From: Methanomicrobiales archaeon
GTDB taxonomy: Archaea > Halobacteriota > Methanomicrobia > Methanomicrobiales > Methanomicrobiaceae
Assembly (NCBI GenBank): GCA_012523385.1
Contig: JAAYIO010000239.1
Location: 1 to 12,529, forward strand
DNA length: 12,529 bases
Direction of reading: 5' to 3'
Below the pieces are notes generated by a model. That model did no database searches. It worked only from the letters and a program-made list of their open reading frames with translations, and was not told the DNA's origin. The translations under genes were made by a program, and so were the position numbers. Shown piece after piece: positions 1-7,452 of the stretch; position 1 is the stretch's first letter, and the number at the start of each line of letters is the position of its first letter.

Positions 1-605
1 AGTGTGTCCTCACCGCACCCACCACCGCATTCTTTGACGGTATGCCTGAGTCTGAGGAACGCATCGATGTCAAACTCCTCTTCTTCGGGGACAAATTTGA
101 GCACAAGGTGGAAGTAGGCGGACGCAAGTGCTGGGCTATCCCCATCATGAACGGCGAATACATCGGTGAGGAAGAGTTCGGTATTGTAAAGGGCATCGCA
201 GGCGGCAACTTCTTTATCATGGGAGAAAATCTGCCCGCAGCTCTCATGGCAGCAGAAGCAGCGGTTGATGCGATTATGAAGGTACCTGGATCAATCACTT
301 CATTTCCCATTGTTGCATCCGGCTCAAAAGTCGGCTCAAATGCTTACAAGTTCATGGTAGCTACAACAAACGAAAAATTCTGCCCAAGCATCCGTGATCA
401 GGTGCCTGACACAAAGGTGCCTGAAGGCGTCACCTGCATCTATGAGATTGTCATTGACGGTGTCGATGAGGAAGCCATCAAAGCAGCCACGAAGGCAGGC
501 GTTGAGGCAGCAGTAAAAATACCCGGCATCAAACAGATCACTTCAGGAAACTTTGGCGGCACCCTTGGTCCATACAAGTTCGTGCTCCATGAAATCCTCC
601 GTTAA
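1..605 (+). CDS. ftr: Formylmethanofuran:tetrahydromethanopterin formyltransferase, C-terminal part (5' truncated)
   Basis: Cytoplasmic enzyme of the C1 branch of methanogenesis; it moves the formyl group from formylmethanofuran to tetrahydromethanopterin. The gene enters from the left edge: the first full codon is at position 3 and 200 residues are visible, so roughly the first 95 to 100 of about 297 residues are missing. Recognised from family-like stretches: CVLTAPTTAFFDG at the edge, GGRKCWAIPIMNGEY, GIAGGNFFIMGEN, and a C-terminus ending GGTLGPYKFVLHEILR. The ATG at 42 is internal, because the reading frame and family similarity continue upstream of it. The stop TAA is at 603-605 and is followed at once by an oligo-T tract, so this gene closes its own transcription unit and is separate from the operon downstream. 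No defect is seen in the visible part. Confidence 0.95.
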   Translation, partial: CVLTAPTTAFFDGMPESEERIDVKLLFFGDKFEHKVEVGGRKCWAIPIMNGEYIGEEEFGIVKGIAGGNFFIMGENLPAALMAAEAAVDAIMKVPGSITSFPIVASGSKVGSNAYKFMVATTNEKFCPSIRDQVPDTKVPEGVTCIYEIVIDGVDEEAIKAATKAGVEAAVKIPGIKQITSGNFGGTLGPYKFVLHEILR

Positions 606-609
606 CCCC

Positions 610-616
610 TTTTTTT
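610..616 (+). terminator. Oligo-T transcription terminator after ftr
   Basis: A run of seven T residues begins five bases after the ftr stop codon. Archaeal RNA polymerase terminates at such T-runs without needing a hairpin. A TATA-like element for the next operon follows about 20 bases later, which supports a boundary here. Confidence 0.6.
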
Positions 617-635
617 AATTCTCCTCTACACATTC

Positions 636-645
636 CTTAAATATC
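636..645 (+). promoter_or_regulatory. TATA-like box of the marker-11/aks operon
   Basis: The sequence CTTAAATATC resembles an archaeal TATA box. Initiation about 25 bases downstream would fall near 665, giving a leader of roughly 27 bases before the ATG at 692. That leader carries a Shine-Dalgarno-like GGTGA at 679-683. It is the only promoter-like element seen ahead of the eight overlapping genes. The start site is inferred from spacing. Confidence 0.5.
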
Positions 646-691
646 TTTGTTGCCGATAATCTTGTTAACGAAAATTTCGGTGACAAGCAAT

Positions 692-1648
692 ATGGAAGTA
701 TTCACACCTGACGAGATACAGAAACGATTCGGCCGCCTATTTTCTCAGCGTCTGCTGGTGATGGTGGATGAAAAGGCCGGACGGGCAGAGATTCTTGAGG
801 AATGCCGCTGCCGCGGTTCGATCGAATGGGATGTAATGAACCGAAAGCGTGCCGGTGGTGCTGTTATCGGCATTACGGTTGAAGGCACATCCATGACTAT
901 GCAGGCAAAGATCGGTCACTATCCCGGCCGTTTCGGTCCTGCCGATAAGGAACTGGGCGGTCAGGCACTCGAAGGTGTAGAGATACGCGGTGATGAAGTG
1001 GTCACGTCTTGGGCAGGCATTGCCGGTGCCGGTGTTGGGGTGGCGGCATGTCTTCCACAGGCACCCGGGGTTATCCGGACAGAATATGAATCCCCGGATG
1101 ATCTCAAGATAGGTGGTGCCCGCATCAACCGATCACGTATTGTCACCCCCCGATATGAGAAGGTCACTATCGGCATCGATGATACCGATACTAAAGAAGA
1201 TGGGGCAACATGGGTGCTTGCAAGCCAATGTGCTGAAGCATGCCTGATAGAAGGCGTAGAATATCTGAATATGCGTCTCATCCAGCTGAACCCACGGGTG
1301 CCGGAAAAGACAACCAACTGCGTTGGTTCAGCCCTGAACTTTGCGGTTCGGCCGGATAAGATCGAAGAACTGCTTTGTTATGTGCGAGACTTTATTCAGA
1401 AAAATGCGGTAAGCGATGACACCGGCATTGCCGTCTACCACGGCATCGGCCTTCCGGAGGAGTCACCCTACATGGCAAAGGTAAAGACTGAGATCTTAAA
1501 TCAGGAAGAGTGTGAAGCGGAGGCAGCACGACTCGGGATCACCTTCATTGATACCTGTGCAGGAAAGGGAAGAATCGGAGCACTCGGGTCAGTGCTCTGG
1601 GCAAACAAAGGCATTGAGGCAGCAGGGCTCTATGGCGAACATCTCTGA
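692..1648 (+). CDS. Methanogenesis marker protein 11-like protein, paralog A
   Basis: This 318-residue soluble protein of unknown function is the first of two tandem homologs. The diagnostic segment is GIDDTDT at residues 161-167, followed by a GATW motif. It resembles the N-terminal motif of TiaS, the ATP-dependent tRNA(Ile2) agmatidine synthetase, and suggests nucleotide binding. Other stretches shared with the next gene are TNCVGSALNFAV, VSDDTGIAV and a Gly-rich GKGRIGALG near the C-terminus. The N-terminal half has a Cys-x-Cys (ECRCRG) and a Gly/Ala-rich GIAGAGVGVAA. I chose ATG 692 because GGTGA lies nine bases upstream. A start at 647 would sit within the promoter region and add residues with no family look. 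Assignment to the marker-11 family is from memory of its pattern and less certain than for paralog B. It overlaps the next gene by 17 bases. A role in coenzyme B synthesis is inference from operon context. Confidence 0.7.
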   Translation: MEVFTPDEIQKRFGRLFSQRLLVMVDEKAGRAEILEECRCRGSIEWDVMNRKRAGGAVIGITVEGTSMTMQAKIGHYPGRFGPADKELGGQALEGVEIRGDEVVTSWAGIAGAGVGVAACLPQAPGVIRTEYESPDDLKIGGARINRSRIVTPRYEKVTIGIDDTDTKEDGATWVLASQCAEACLIEGVEYLNMRLIQLNPRVPEKTTNCVGSALNFAVRPDKIEELLCYVRDFIQKNAVSDDTGIAVYHGIGLPEESPYMAKVKTEILNQEECEAEAARLGITFIDTCAGKGRIGALGSVLWANKGIEAAGLYGEHL

Positions 1649-2522
1649 CCCCTATTCCATCCGGTATCCGGAAATTTGCGCAGTCGCAAATGCCGATGGC
1701 AACGCCGTTGAACTGATTGAAGAGTTTGCATGCATCGGCGGGGCGATGTGGGCGGGCCACAATTATCAGAAAAGTCCTCTGGTACAGTCAGTTCGTATGG
1801 TCGGCAATACCCAGCGCTTCATGCTCTCTGCAGGAGAGGAAAAACTCGCTCTCGAAGGCTCCTACTTCCCGGCAGGCATTGCCGGAGTTGAAGTCACAGG
1901 AAATGAGATAGGTATCACCTACCGTGGTATGGGCGGCGGTGGGGTGGGTGCGACCGTCTGCCGGACAACGGCAACAGGCGTCATCCGCTCGACAAGCGAA
2001 CCTTGTGGCGGCGGGCGTGAAGCAGGTGCTCAGATCTGGCTCCCCCGGCGTGAACGCGTCATCATCGGTGTGGATGACACCGATACCCCTGAGGAAGGGG
2101 CCACGTGGACGCTTGCCCACAACATTGCTGAGGCAGTGCAGACCCCCGAGACACGCTATCTCTCCCATACCATCGTTCAGCTTTTTCCGGTTCCCTACCG
2201 AACGAAAAACTGCGTGGCCGTGGCATGTGAGTTCGCTACCACTGAACCTGAGCAACTGGTGACGGCGTTTGAGGAACTGCTCAAAAAATATACTCTCTCG
2301 GATGAGACAGGCATGGCCGTATTCCGCGGTTTTTCCCCGGATACCCTCACCGAATATGGATGGAAAGTAAAACGCGGTGAGATCACCCGGGATGATCTCA
2401 ATGAAATTCGTGAGCATATCGAAATCCGCCTGAACGGGCGGGGAATCATCGGTGCTGCAGCGGCCATTCCGTTTGCAACCCGGTACAAAGAGGCACTGTC
2501 TATATGCACTGGGGAGACCTGA
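1632..2522 (+). CDS. Methanogenesis marker protein 11 (paralog B)
   Basis: This 296-residue soluble protein matches my recollection of methanogenesis marker protein 11, a family restricted to methanogens and without a proven function. Visible landmarks are the N-terminal DPYSIRY, IGGAMWAGHNYQKSPLV, a Gly-rich GMGGGGVGATV, PRRERVIIGVDDTDT (motif residues 146-152), EEGATWTLAHNIAE, TKNCVAVACEFA and SDETGMAVFRG. The GVDDTDT motif again recalls the TiaS kinase-type domain, so ATP use is plausible. The start at 1632 lies 17 bases inside paralog A. Shine-Dalgarno-like signals nearby are only fair (GAGG 1616-1619, AGGG 1624-1627), which fits translational coupling. An upstream in-frame ATG at 1512 would lengthen the overlap to 137 bases and is unlikely. 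It overlaps the radical SAM fusion gene by 19 bases. Confidence 0.75.
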   Translation: MANISDPYSIRYPEICAVANADGNAVELIEEFACIGGAMWAGHNYQKSPLVQSVRMVGNTQRFMLSAGEEKLALEGSYFPAGIAGVEVTGNEIGITYRGMGGGGVGATVCRTTATGVIRSTSEPCGGGREAGAQIWLPRRERVIIGVDDTDTPEEGATWTLAHNIAEAVQTPETRYLSHTIVQLFPVPYRTKNCVAVACEFATTEPEQLVTAFEELLKKYTLSDETGMAVFRGFSPDTLTEYGWKVKRGEITRDDLNEIREHIEIRLNGRGIIGAAAAIPFATRYKEALSICTGET

Positions 2523-4663
2523 AAGCCAGAATTCTTGCATGCGGAACCGTTTGCCCTGCCGGGGACTACCAGTTCCGTCCGGAGCAGTCTACCGCAGGCC
2601 CGGGGGCAGGCGGCAGTGGTTCCATCTTTTTTACTACACACCATGGCCGTATCCGGCTCAGTATCAGTGATGATTCGCCTCTGACCCTGACCGCGGATGC
2701 AGACGGTTCTGCCCGCATTATCGGGCCGGGGATTGATGTGACCGGACGCGTTGAAGAACCTGTTTACCACTGTCCCCGGCAGGCATACATCACCCTCTCA
2801 GAGGGGTGCATCTTTTCCTGCCGCTACTGTTCGGTGCCCACCCGCGCGGGGCGCATCAAGACCGCAGAGGAAGTCACTGCCATGATTGCAGCAGTGGCAG
2901 ATGAGATCGATGCAATATCCCTCACAAGCGGAGTCATCGGTTCTGTTGAAGAGGACGAAGAACGGGCCGTTGTTGTGGTGCATGCAGTGGCAGGCTTTGG
3001 CATTCCGATCGGCGTATCCATCTATCCCCTGCCGGACACCCCCCGGCGACTCAAAGACGCTGGGGCCTGTGAAGTGAAGTTCAATATCGAGGCGGCAACA
3101 CCAGCCCTCTTCCAAAAAATGTGCCCCGGACTGGACTATGAAGAGATCTGGACGATACTGGAAGAGTCAGTCTATGTATTCGGCAGAAACCGGGTTTTCT
3201 CTAATGTGATTCTCGGTCTGGGAGAGACAGATGGCGAGATGGAGGCATGTATCCACCGTTTGACGGAGATCGGCGTGATACCAGTTGTTCGCCCCCTGAA
3301 CCCTACACCTGAGTTGCCGGGACTTCCTCGGCCATCTGCAAACCGCATCCTCGGGATGGCAGAATTTGCTGCCAGAGAACTGAAAAAAGCCGACCTTGAC
3401 CCCAGACAGGCAAAGACGATGTGCACCCTCTGCGGCGGATGTGACCTTGTGGCAGGAAAGGACATGATGAGCCATGTCCCTCAGCACGACAGTACCGGAG
3501 AGGCATGCCTCGCTGCCTCACTCAAAACGGCAGCAGACCGTATCTACACAGTACCCGGATACCCGGTTACCTCCCTTGGGGCGGCCTGCAACGCAGTCTG
3601 CACGGTAAACGAGAAGGTGGCCCTTGAGTACGCACTTGGAGATGCAGTCTCCGGGCGGAGGGCCTGTGTTATTGTAAAAAACGTCGGTCTGAACGCCTGC
3701 ATGGATCCCCTGATGAACGCCGCGGTGCAGGGACTCTCAGCGGGACTCGTCATCATCGTGGGGGATGACACAGAGGTTGCCGGATCACAGAATGCGCAGG
3801 ACTCCCGGTGTATCGGGAGAGTTGCAGAGATACCGGTATTCGCCCCGACAGCAGACGAACTCGCGTCAGTTGCAGAAGCCGCATTCCAGGCCTCTGAACA
3901 ATTCTCCCGCATCGCATTGGTGCGGGTGACGCCCGCCATCCTTGCAGCAGAAACGGCCGGCACCCCGCCAGCACGAATCGACCGGAAGGGCAGACTGGCA
4001 GATCACTCGCTCACCATGCGGGGGCGGGCTGAAGCGGCAGAGATGCAAAGACGAAAAATGGTGCAGTGGGCGCAGGAACATTCCATTCCTGCCCTCGTCT
4101 ACCCACCCCATAAAGGTCCGGTGCCATCCTGTTCAACCGTTACTCCTCCGGCAGGTGCCCCTGAGACGGTGCAGTCTCGCGGGTTTGCCCGCACCTTCTG
4201 CAAAGGATGCCCCTACATCCCCCTATTGCAGGTGTTCCAAGAGAAAGGACTCCATCCCGTACTCGACATCGGTTGCGGCCTTCTCGCCAAAAACCCGCCA
4301 TGGAATGTGGGCACAGTCGGATATGGACTGGGTTGTGCACCCGCGGTTGCGGCAACAAGCACCGGAGTGGCACTGATGGGGGACTATGCACTGATGCACT
4401 CAGGGCTGAGCGCCCTTGCAGACATCCGGGAAAAAGGATTGTCGGTCCTTGTGATCATCGTTGAAAACGGCGTCATGGGAATGACCGGAAAACAGACGGC
4501 ACCGGATATTCTGCCCTACATCAACTGGGCTGCGCCGATTGTTGTGAATGCCACCGACAGTGAGGCCATCCGTGCCGCACTGGTGCGGGAAGACAAGCTG
4601 AAATGCGTAATTATCCGGGGCCAGTGTCCCGGGGGACAAGAACATGAAACCGTGGAATGTTGA
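2504..4663 (+). CDS. Radical SAM / IorA-like thiamine pyrophosphate enzyme fusion protein
   Basis: One 719-residue frame joins two enzyme modules. Residues about 90-300 are a radical SAM core with the iron-sulfur motif C102-x3-C106-x2-C109. A second cluster, C307-x2-C310-x2-C313, follows it and could hold an auxiliary Fe-S centre. From about 345 the protein resembles the alpha subunit of indolepyruvate:ferredoxin oxidoreductase (IorA): VPGYPVTSLG at 350 and VIVKNVGLNACMDPLMNAA in the pyrimidine-binding domain, FCKGCP with C566 and C569, then a TPP/metal motif G626-D627 to N655 and MTGKQ. The region between the IorA-like parts is short, and the protein ends without IorA's C-terminal 2[4Fe-4S] ferredoxin domain. 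No IorB gene is nearby. AGAGG at 2489-2493 precedes the ATG. It overlaps aksA by 20 bases. Substrate unknown; 2-oxosuberate decarboxylation is my inference. Confidence 0.85.
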   Translation: MHWGDLKARILACGTVCPAGDYQFRPEQSTAGPGAGGSGSIFFTTHHGRIRLSISDDSPLTLTADADGSARIIGPGIDVTGRVEEPVYHCPRQAYITLSEGCIFSCRYCSVPTRAGRIKTAEEVTAMIAAVADEIDAISLTSGVIGSVEEDEERAVVVVHAVAGFGIPIGVSIYPLPDTPRRLKDAGACEVKFNIEAATPALFQKMCPGLDYEEIWTILEESVYVFGRNRVFSNVILGLGETDGEMEACIHRLTEIGVIPVVRPLNPTPELPGLPRPSANRILGMAEFAARELKKADLDPRQAKTMCTLCGGCDLVAGKDMMSHVPQHDSTGEACLAASLKTAADRIYTVPGYPVTSLGAACNAVCTVNEKVALEYALGDAVSGRRACVIVKNVGLNACMDPLMNAAVQGLSAGLVIIVGDDTEVAGSQNAQDSRCIGRVAEIPVFAPTADELASVAEAAFQASEQFSRIALVRVTPAILAAETAGTPPARIDRKGRLADHSLTMRGRAEAAEMQRRKMVQWAQEHSIPALVYPPHKGPVPSCSTVTPPAGAPETVQSRGFARTFCKGCPYIPLLQVFQEKGLHPVLDIGCGLLAKNPPWNVGTVGYGLGCAPAVAATSTGVALMGDYALMHSGLSALADIREKGLSVLVIIVENGVMGMTGKQTAPDILPYINWAAPIVVNATDSEAIRAALVREDKLKCVIIRGQCPGGQEHETVEC

Positions 4664-5774
4664 GATCTGTGATGTAACACTTCGTGATGGTGAGCAGACA
4701 CCCGGCGTGTCATGCACTTGTGAAGAAAAGATGGCAATCGCCACCCTGCTGGATGAAACCGGAGTAGAGGTTATCGAGGCCGGATTTCCGGTGGTATCTG
4801 AGAATGAGCACCGCTGTATAAAGAAAATATGCAGTATGGGTCTGGACGCCCGTATCTGCTGTCTGGCACGTGCGGTTGCCGGCGATATCGATGCGGCCAT
4901 CGATTGCGGGGTGGAGCTCGTGAGCATCTTTTTTGCAACCTCTGACCTGCATATGCGGGTTAAATACCGATGTACGGCCGATGAGATGCTGGAACGGGCC
5001 CTCAGGATGGTCGATTATGCTCATGACCACGGAATTCAGGTCCGGTTCGCCGCAGAGGACGCCTCCCGCACAGACCCCGCGTTTTTACGGAAGATGTACG
5101 CGGCAGGAGCAGAGCATGGTGCAGAGTATTCAGGATTTGCCGACACACTCGGGTGCTTTACCCCGGTTGAGATGATGCAGTTTATGGATCATACCGGGAG
5201 TAAAATTTCCAACAAACTCGCCATCCACTGCCATAACGACCTCGGTTGTGCCACAGCAAACACGATCACCGCAGCAGAATACGGCGCATTCCAACTGCAT
5301 ACTACGGTAAACGGTATCGGCGAACGGACGGGAAACGCCCGCCTCGAAGAGGTGCTTGCCCTCCTCCGGCTAAAGGGAGGTGTGGATCGCTATGACCTCA
5401 CCCGCATCCCTGAACTCTCCCACATGGTTGAAAAATTCAGCGGCATTGCAATGATGGCCACAAAACCCATAGTGGGAAAGAATGCCTTCTCCCACGAAAG
5501 CGGGATTCATATTGCAGCGATGCTCGAAGACCCGGAAACTTATGAATATCTCCGCCCTGAGATGGTGGGCAGGCATCGTCAGTATCTCCTCGGCAAACAC
5601 ACCGGAAAAAAGGCTATCGAACATGTGATCGCTTCAAAAGGCTACACACTCACCCCGGAACAGGTGCACTGGGTGCTTTGCCGGGTCAAGGAGATCTCTG
5701 AGGGAAAATGCGGAGTCTCCGATGATGTTCTCATGGCACTACTACGCGAGGCACAGAACCAGGGGACTGCATGA
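4644..5774 (+). CDS. aksA: Homocitrate synthase family enzyme AksA (2-oxosuberate pathway)
   Basis: AksA condenses acetyl-CoA with 2-oxoglutarate and then with the longer 2-oxoadipate and 2-oxopimelate, giving (homo)n-citrates for coenzyme B. The 376-residue product is a typical member of the isopropylmalate/homocitrate synthase family. It has DVTLRDGEQTPGV at residues 10-22 (R14 and D15 at the active site), the metal-binding H195-C-H197-N-D, NGIGERTGNA, and the HESGIHIAAMLEDPETYE segment typical of homocitrate-type synthases. It lacks the long C-terminal leucine-regulatory domain of feedback-controlled LeuA. Sequence alone would leave AksA, NifV, CimA or LeuA open; linkage to aksD, aksE and aksF in one operon decides for AksA. 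ATG 4644 has GGGGGA just upstream. The gene overlaps the upstream fusion gene by 20 bases and aksD by 4. Confidence 0.9.
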   Translation: MKPWNVEICDVTLRDGEQTPGVSCTCEEKMAIATLLDETGVEVIEAGFPVVSENEHRCIKKICSMGLDARICCLARAVAGDIDAAIDCGVELVSIFFATSDLHMRVKYRCTADEMLERALRMVDYAHDHGIQVRFAAEDASRTDPAFLRKMYAAGAEHGAEYSGFADTLGCFTPVEMMQFMDHTGSKISNKLAIHCHNDLGCATANTITAAEYGAFQLHTTVNGIGERTGNARLEEVLALLRLKGGVDRYDLTRIPELSHMVEKFSGIAMMATKPIVGKNAFSHESGIHIAAMLEDPETYEYLRPEMVGRHRQYLLGKHTGKKAIEHVIASKGYTLTPEQVHWVLCRVKEISEGKCGVSDDVLMALLREAQNQGTA

Positions 5775-6985
5775 GCACCCTGTCTGAGCGCATCCTCGGC
5801 GGGCCAGCGGGCTCCTATGTAGACCGGGTTGTGGACAGGGCATTTGCCCACGACGGCACCGGCGTGCTTGCAATGGAGGCATACCGTCAGATGGGAAACC
5901 CGAAACCGGCCCGTCCGGAGACGGTTTCGATCATCTACGATCACATCGCCCCAGCGAATACCTCACAGACGGCCACACTCCAGAATGAACTCAGACTATT
6001 TGCCGCAGAAATGGGATTTGCCTTAACAGATATCGGGGGTGGCATCTGCCACCAGTTGATGAGCGAAGGGCGGGTGCTGCCCGGCGAAGTGGTCGTCGGG
6101 GCTGATTCCCATTCCTGCACGACAGGTGCCTTGGGAGCCTTCTCCACCGGCATGGGGGCGACCGATATGGCGGCCATCTGGGCCGAGGGGAGTACGTGGT
6201 TCCGTGTCCCGGAGACAATATCTATCAATCTCACCGGACGCCTGCCGACATGGTGCGAAGCAAAAGACATCGTTCTGACGGTCACCGGGAGAATCGGCAT
6301 GGACGGAGGCACCTACCGTGCGCTGGAATACACGGGCGATGGCGCAACTGCCCTTTCGATGGCGGGCAGACTCACACTCTGCAACATGGCAGTGGAGTGC
6401 GGTGCACAGACCGGTTTCTTCTATGCCGATAAAACAACCCAGCACTACCTCGCCCACTATGGTCATACTATACAACCACAGAAGGTGGAGGAGGGCACCT
6501 ACTGCCGTGAACTTTCAATTGATCTTGCTGACACAGAACCTGTCCTCTCAGTTCCGCACCGGGTAGATACCGTGGCATCGGTGACAGAGTATGCCGGCAC
6601 GCATCTTGATCAGGTCTTTGTCGGCACCTGCACAAATGGTCGGTATGAGGACTTGGAACGCTTCGCTCACATTGTCCGGGGAAAAGAGGTCGCATGCCGC
6701 ACAATCGTCGTCCCGGCATCCCGTGCCATTATGCAGCAGGCAGCAGAAACAGGCGTTCTCACAGATATCATCGCTGCCGGGTGCGTGGTCGGCCCGCCGG
6801 GGTGTGGCCCCTGCCTCGGGATGCATCTGGGTGTTCTCGGGGAAGGAGAAACCGCCCTCTCGACGGCCAACCGCAACTTCAAAAACCGGATGGGTGTCGG
6901 GGCCAAGTATTTCCTTGGGTCGGTAGCAACAGCTGCGGCAAGTGCGCTGAAAGGCGAAATAACATCACCGGAGGGCGCCATATGA
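5771..6985 (+). CDS. aksD: Methanogen homoaconitase large subunit AksD
   Basis: Large subunit of the [4Fe-4S] hydro-lyase that converts (homo)n-citrate through (homo)n-aconitate to (homo)n-isocitrate. The 404-residue length fits the archaeal split homoaconitase/isopropylmalate isomerase large-subunit family. Visible are DHIAPANTSQT, VGADSHSCTTGALGAFSTGMG, and the cluster cysteines C287 (GTCTNGRYEDL), C345 and C348 (GPPGCGPCLGMH). All three iron ligands are present, so the enzyme should be active. Large subunits of LeuC and AksD are hard to separate by eye; the assignment rests on the partner small subunit, which carries a homoaconitase specificity loop, and on the aks operon. AGGGGA at 5761-5766 precedes the ATG. 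Both junctions are four-base ATGA overlaps. Confidence 0.9.
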   Translation: MSTLSERILGGPAGSYVDRVVDRAFAHDGTGVLAMEAYRQMGNPKPARPETVSIIYDHIAPANTSQTATLQNELRLFAAEMGFALTDIGGGICHQLMSEGRVLPGEVVVGADSHSCTTGALGAFSTGMGATDMAAIWAEGSTWFRVPETISINLTGRLPTWCEAKDIVLTVTGRIGMDGGTYRALEYTGDGATALSMAGRLTLCNMAVECGAQTGFFYADKTTQHYLAHYGHTIQPQKVEEGTYCRELSIDLADTEPVLSVPHRVDTVASVTEYAGTHLDQVFVGTCTNGRYEDLERFAHIVRGKEVACRTIVVPASRAIMQQAAETGVLTDIIAAGCVVGPPGCGPCLGMHLGVLGEGETALSTANRNFKNRMGVGAKYFLGSVATAAASALKGEITSPEGAI

Positions 6986-7452
6986 CTTTATCAGGCAAAG
7001 CCGTCTGTATCGGAGCAGACATCGACACCGATCTTGTGATCGCTGGCCGCTACCTCCGGACAAAAGACACCTCGGTCTGGGCAGAGCATGTCTTTGAAGA
7101 CCTCGACCCCTCTCTTGCCCCCCGGCTGAAAGGTGCCGTCATCGTGGCCGGAAATAATATGGGCTGCGGATCATCCCGTGAACAGGCGCCGGTGGCGATA
7201 CGGGAGGCGGGTGCTGTTGCCGTCATTGCTCCCTCATTTGCCAGAATCTTCTTTAGAAATGCTATTAACGTGGGTCTCCCCGTCATAGAATGCGATGGTC
7301 TCGTCTGCGCCGATGGCAGCACCGTCATCATCTCAATGGAAGAGGGGTGGGTAGAGGCGGGGGGCATTCGTTACCCGATCCGTCCCCTTTCCCCAAAAAT
7401 GCAGGATATTCTCTCTGCAGGCGGACTCGTTTCTTATTGGAGAAACCGATGA
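6982..7452 (+). CDS. aksE: Methanogen homoaconitase small subunit AksE
   Basis: This 156-residue swivel-domain subunit pairs with AksD. Family motifs are GADIDTD at residues 11-17, GCGSSREQAP at 61-70, and PSFARIFFRNAINVGLPV. The loop at residues 24-27 reads Y-L-R-T. In the characterised Methanocaldococcus jannaschii protein, R26 and T27 of this loop favour homoaconitase over isopropylmalate isomerase substrates, and the same residues occur here with the same numbering. This is the best single piece of evidence that the operon makes 2-oxosuberate and not leucine. The start is ATG 6982 in an ATGA overlap with aksD, with GGAGGG nine to fourteen bases upstream. An in-frame ATG at 6694 lies deep inside aksD and is rejected. 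Confidence 0.92.
   Translation: MTLSGKAVCIGADIDTDLVIAGRYLRTKDTSVWAEHVFEDLDPSLAPRLKGAVIVAGNNMGCGSSREQAPVAIREAGAVAVIAPSFARIFFRNAINVGLPVIECDGLVCADGSTVIISMEEGWVEAGGIRYPIRPLSPKMQDILSAGGLVSYWRNR

Noticed and set aside
1512..1631. Upstream in-frame start giving 40 extra residues to marker-11 paralog B
   Set aside because: The extra segment is a low-complexity out-of-frame reading of paralog A's end, and ATG 1632 begins where the family-like sequence begins.
1788..2540. Long minus-strand open frame (250 codons) opposite marker-11 paralog B
   Set aside because: It lies wholly opposite a well-supported gene, its translation resembles no family I know, and it has no promoter or ribosome binding site. 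It is a shadow of the + strand codon pattern.
2504..4663. Reading the radical SAM half as Mmp10, the MCR arginine methyltransferase
   Set aside because: Mmp10 has a different, Cys-rich N-terminal region as I recall it and no TPP-enzyme half. Only the generic C-x3-C-x2-C motif is shared.
4644..5774. Citramalate synthase (CimA) or LeuA for the synthase gene
   Set aside because: Length, absence of a long regulatory C-terminal domain, the HESGIHIAAMLEDP segment and the operon partners all favour AksA.
5771..7452. Naming this pair LeuC/LeuD (isopropylmalate isomerase) or a lysine-pathway homoaconitase
   Set aside because: The small-subunit loop is Y-L-R-T as in methanogen homoaconitase, and the pair sits with aksA and aksF. 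No lysine alpha-aminoadipate genes are nearby.
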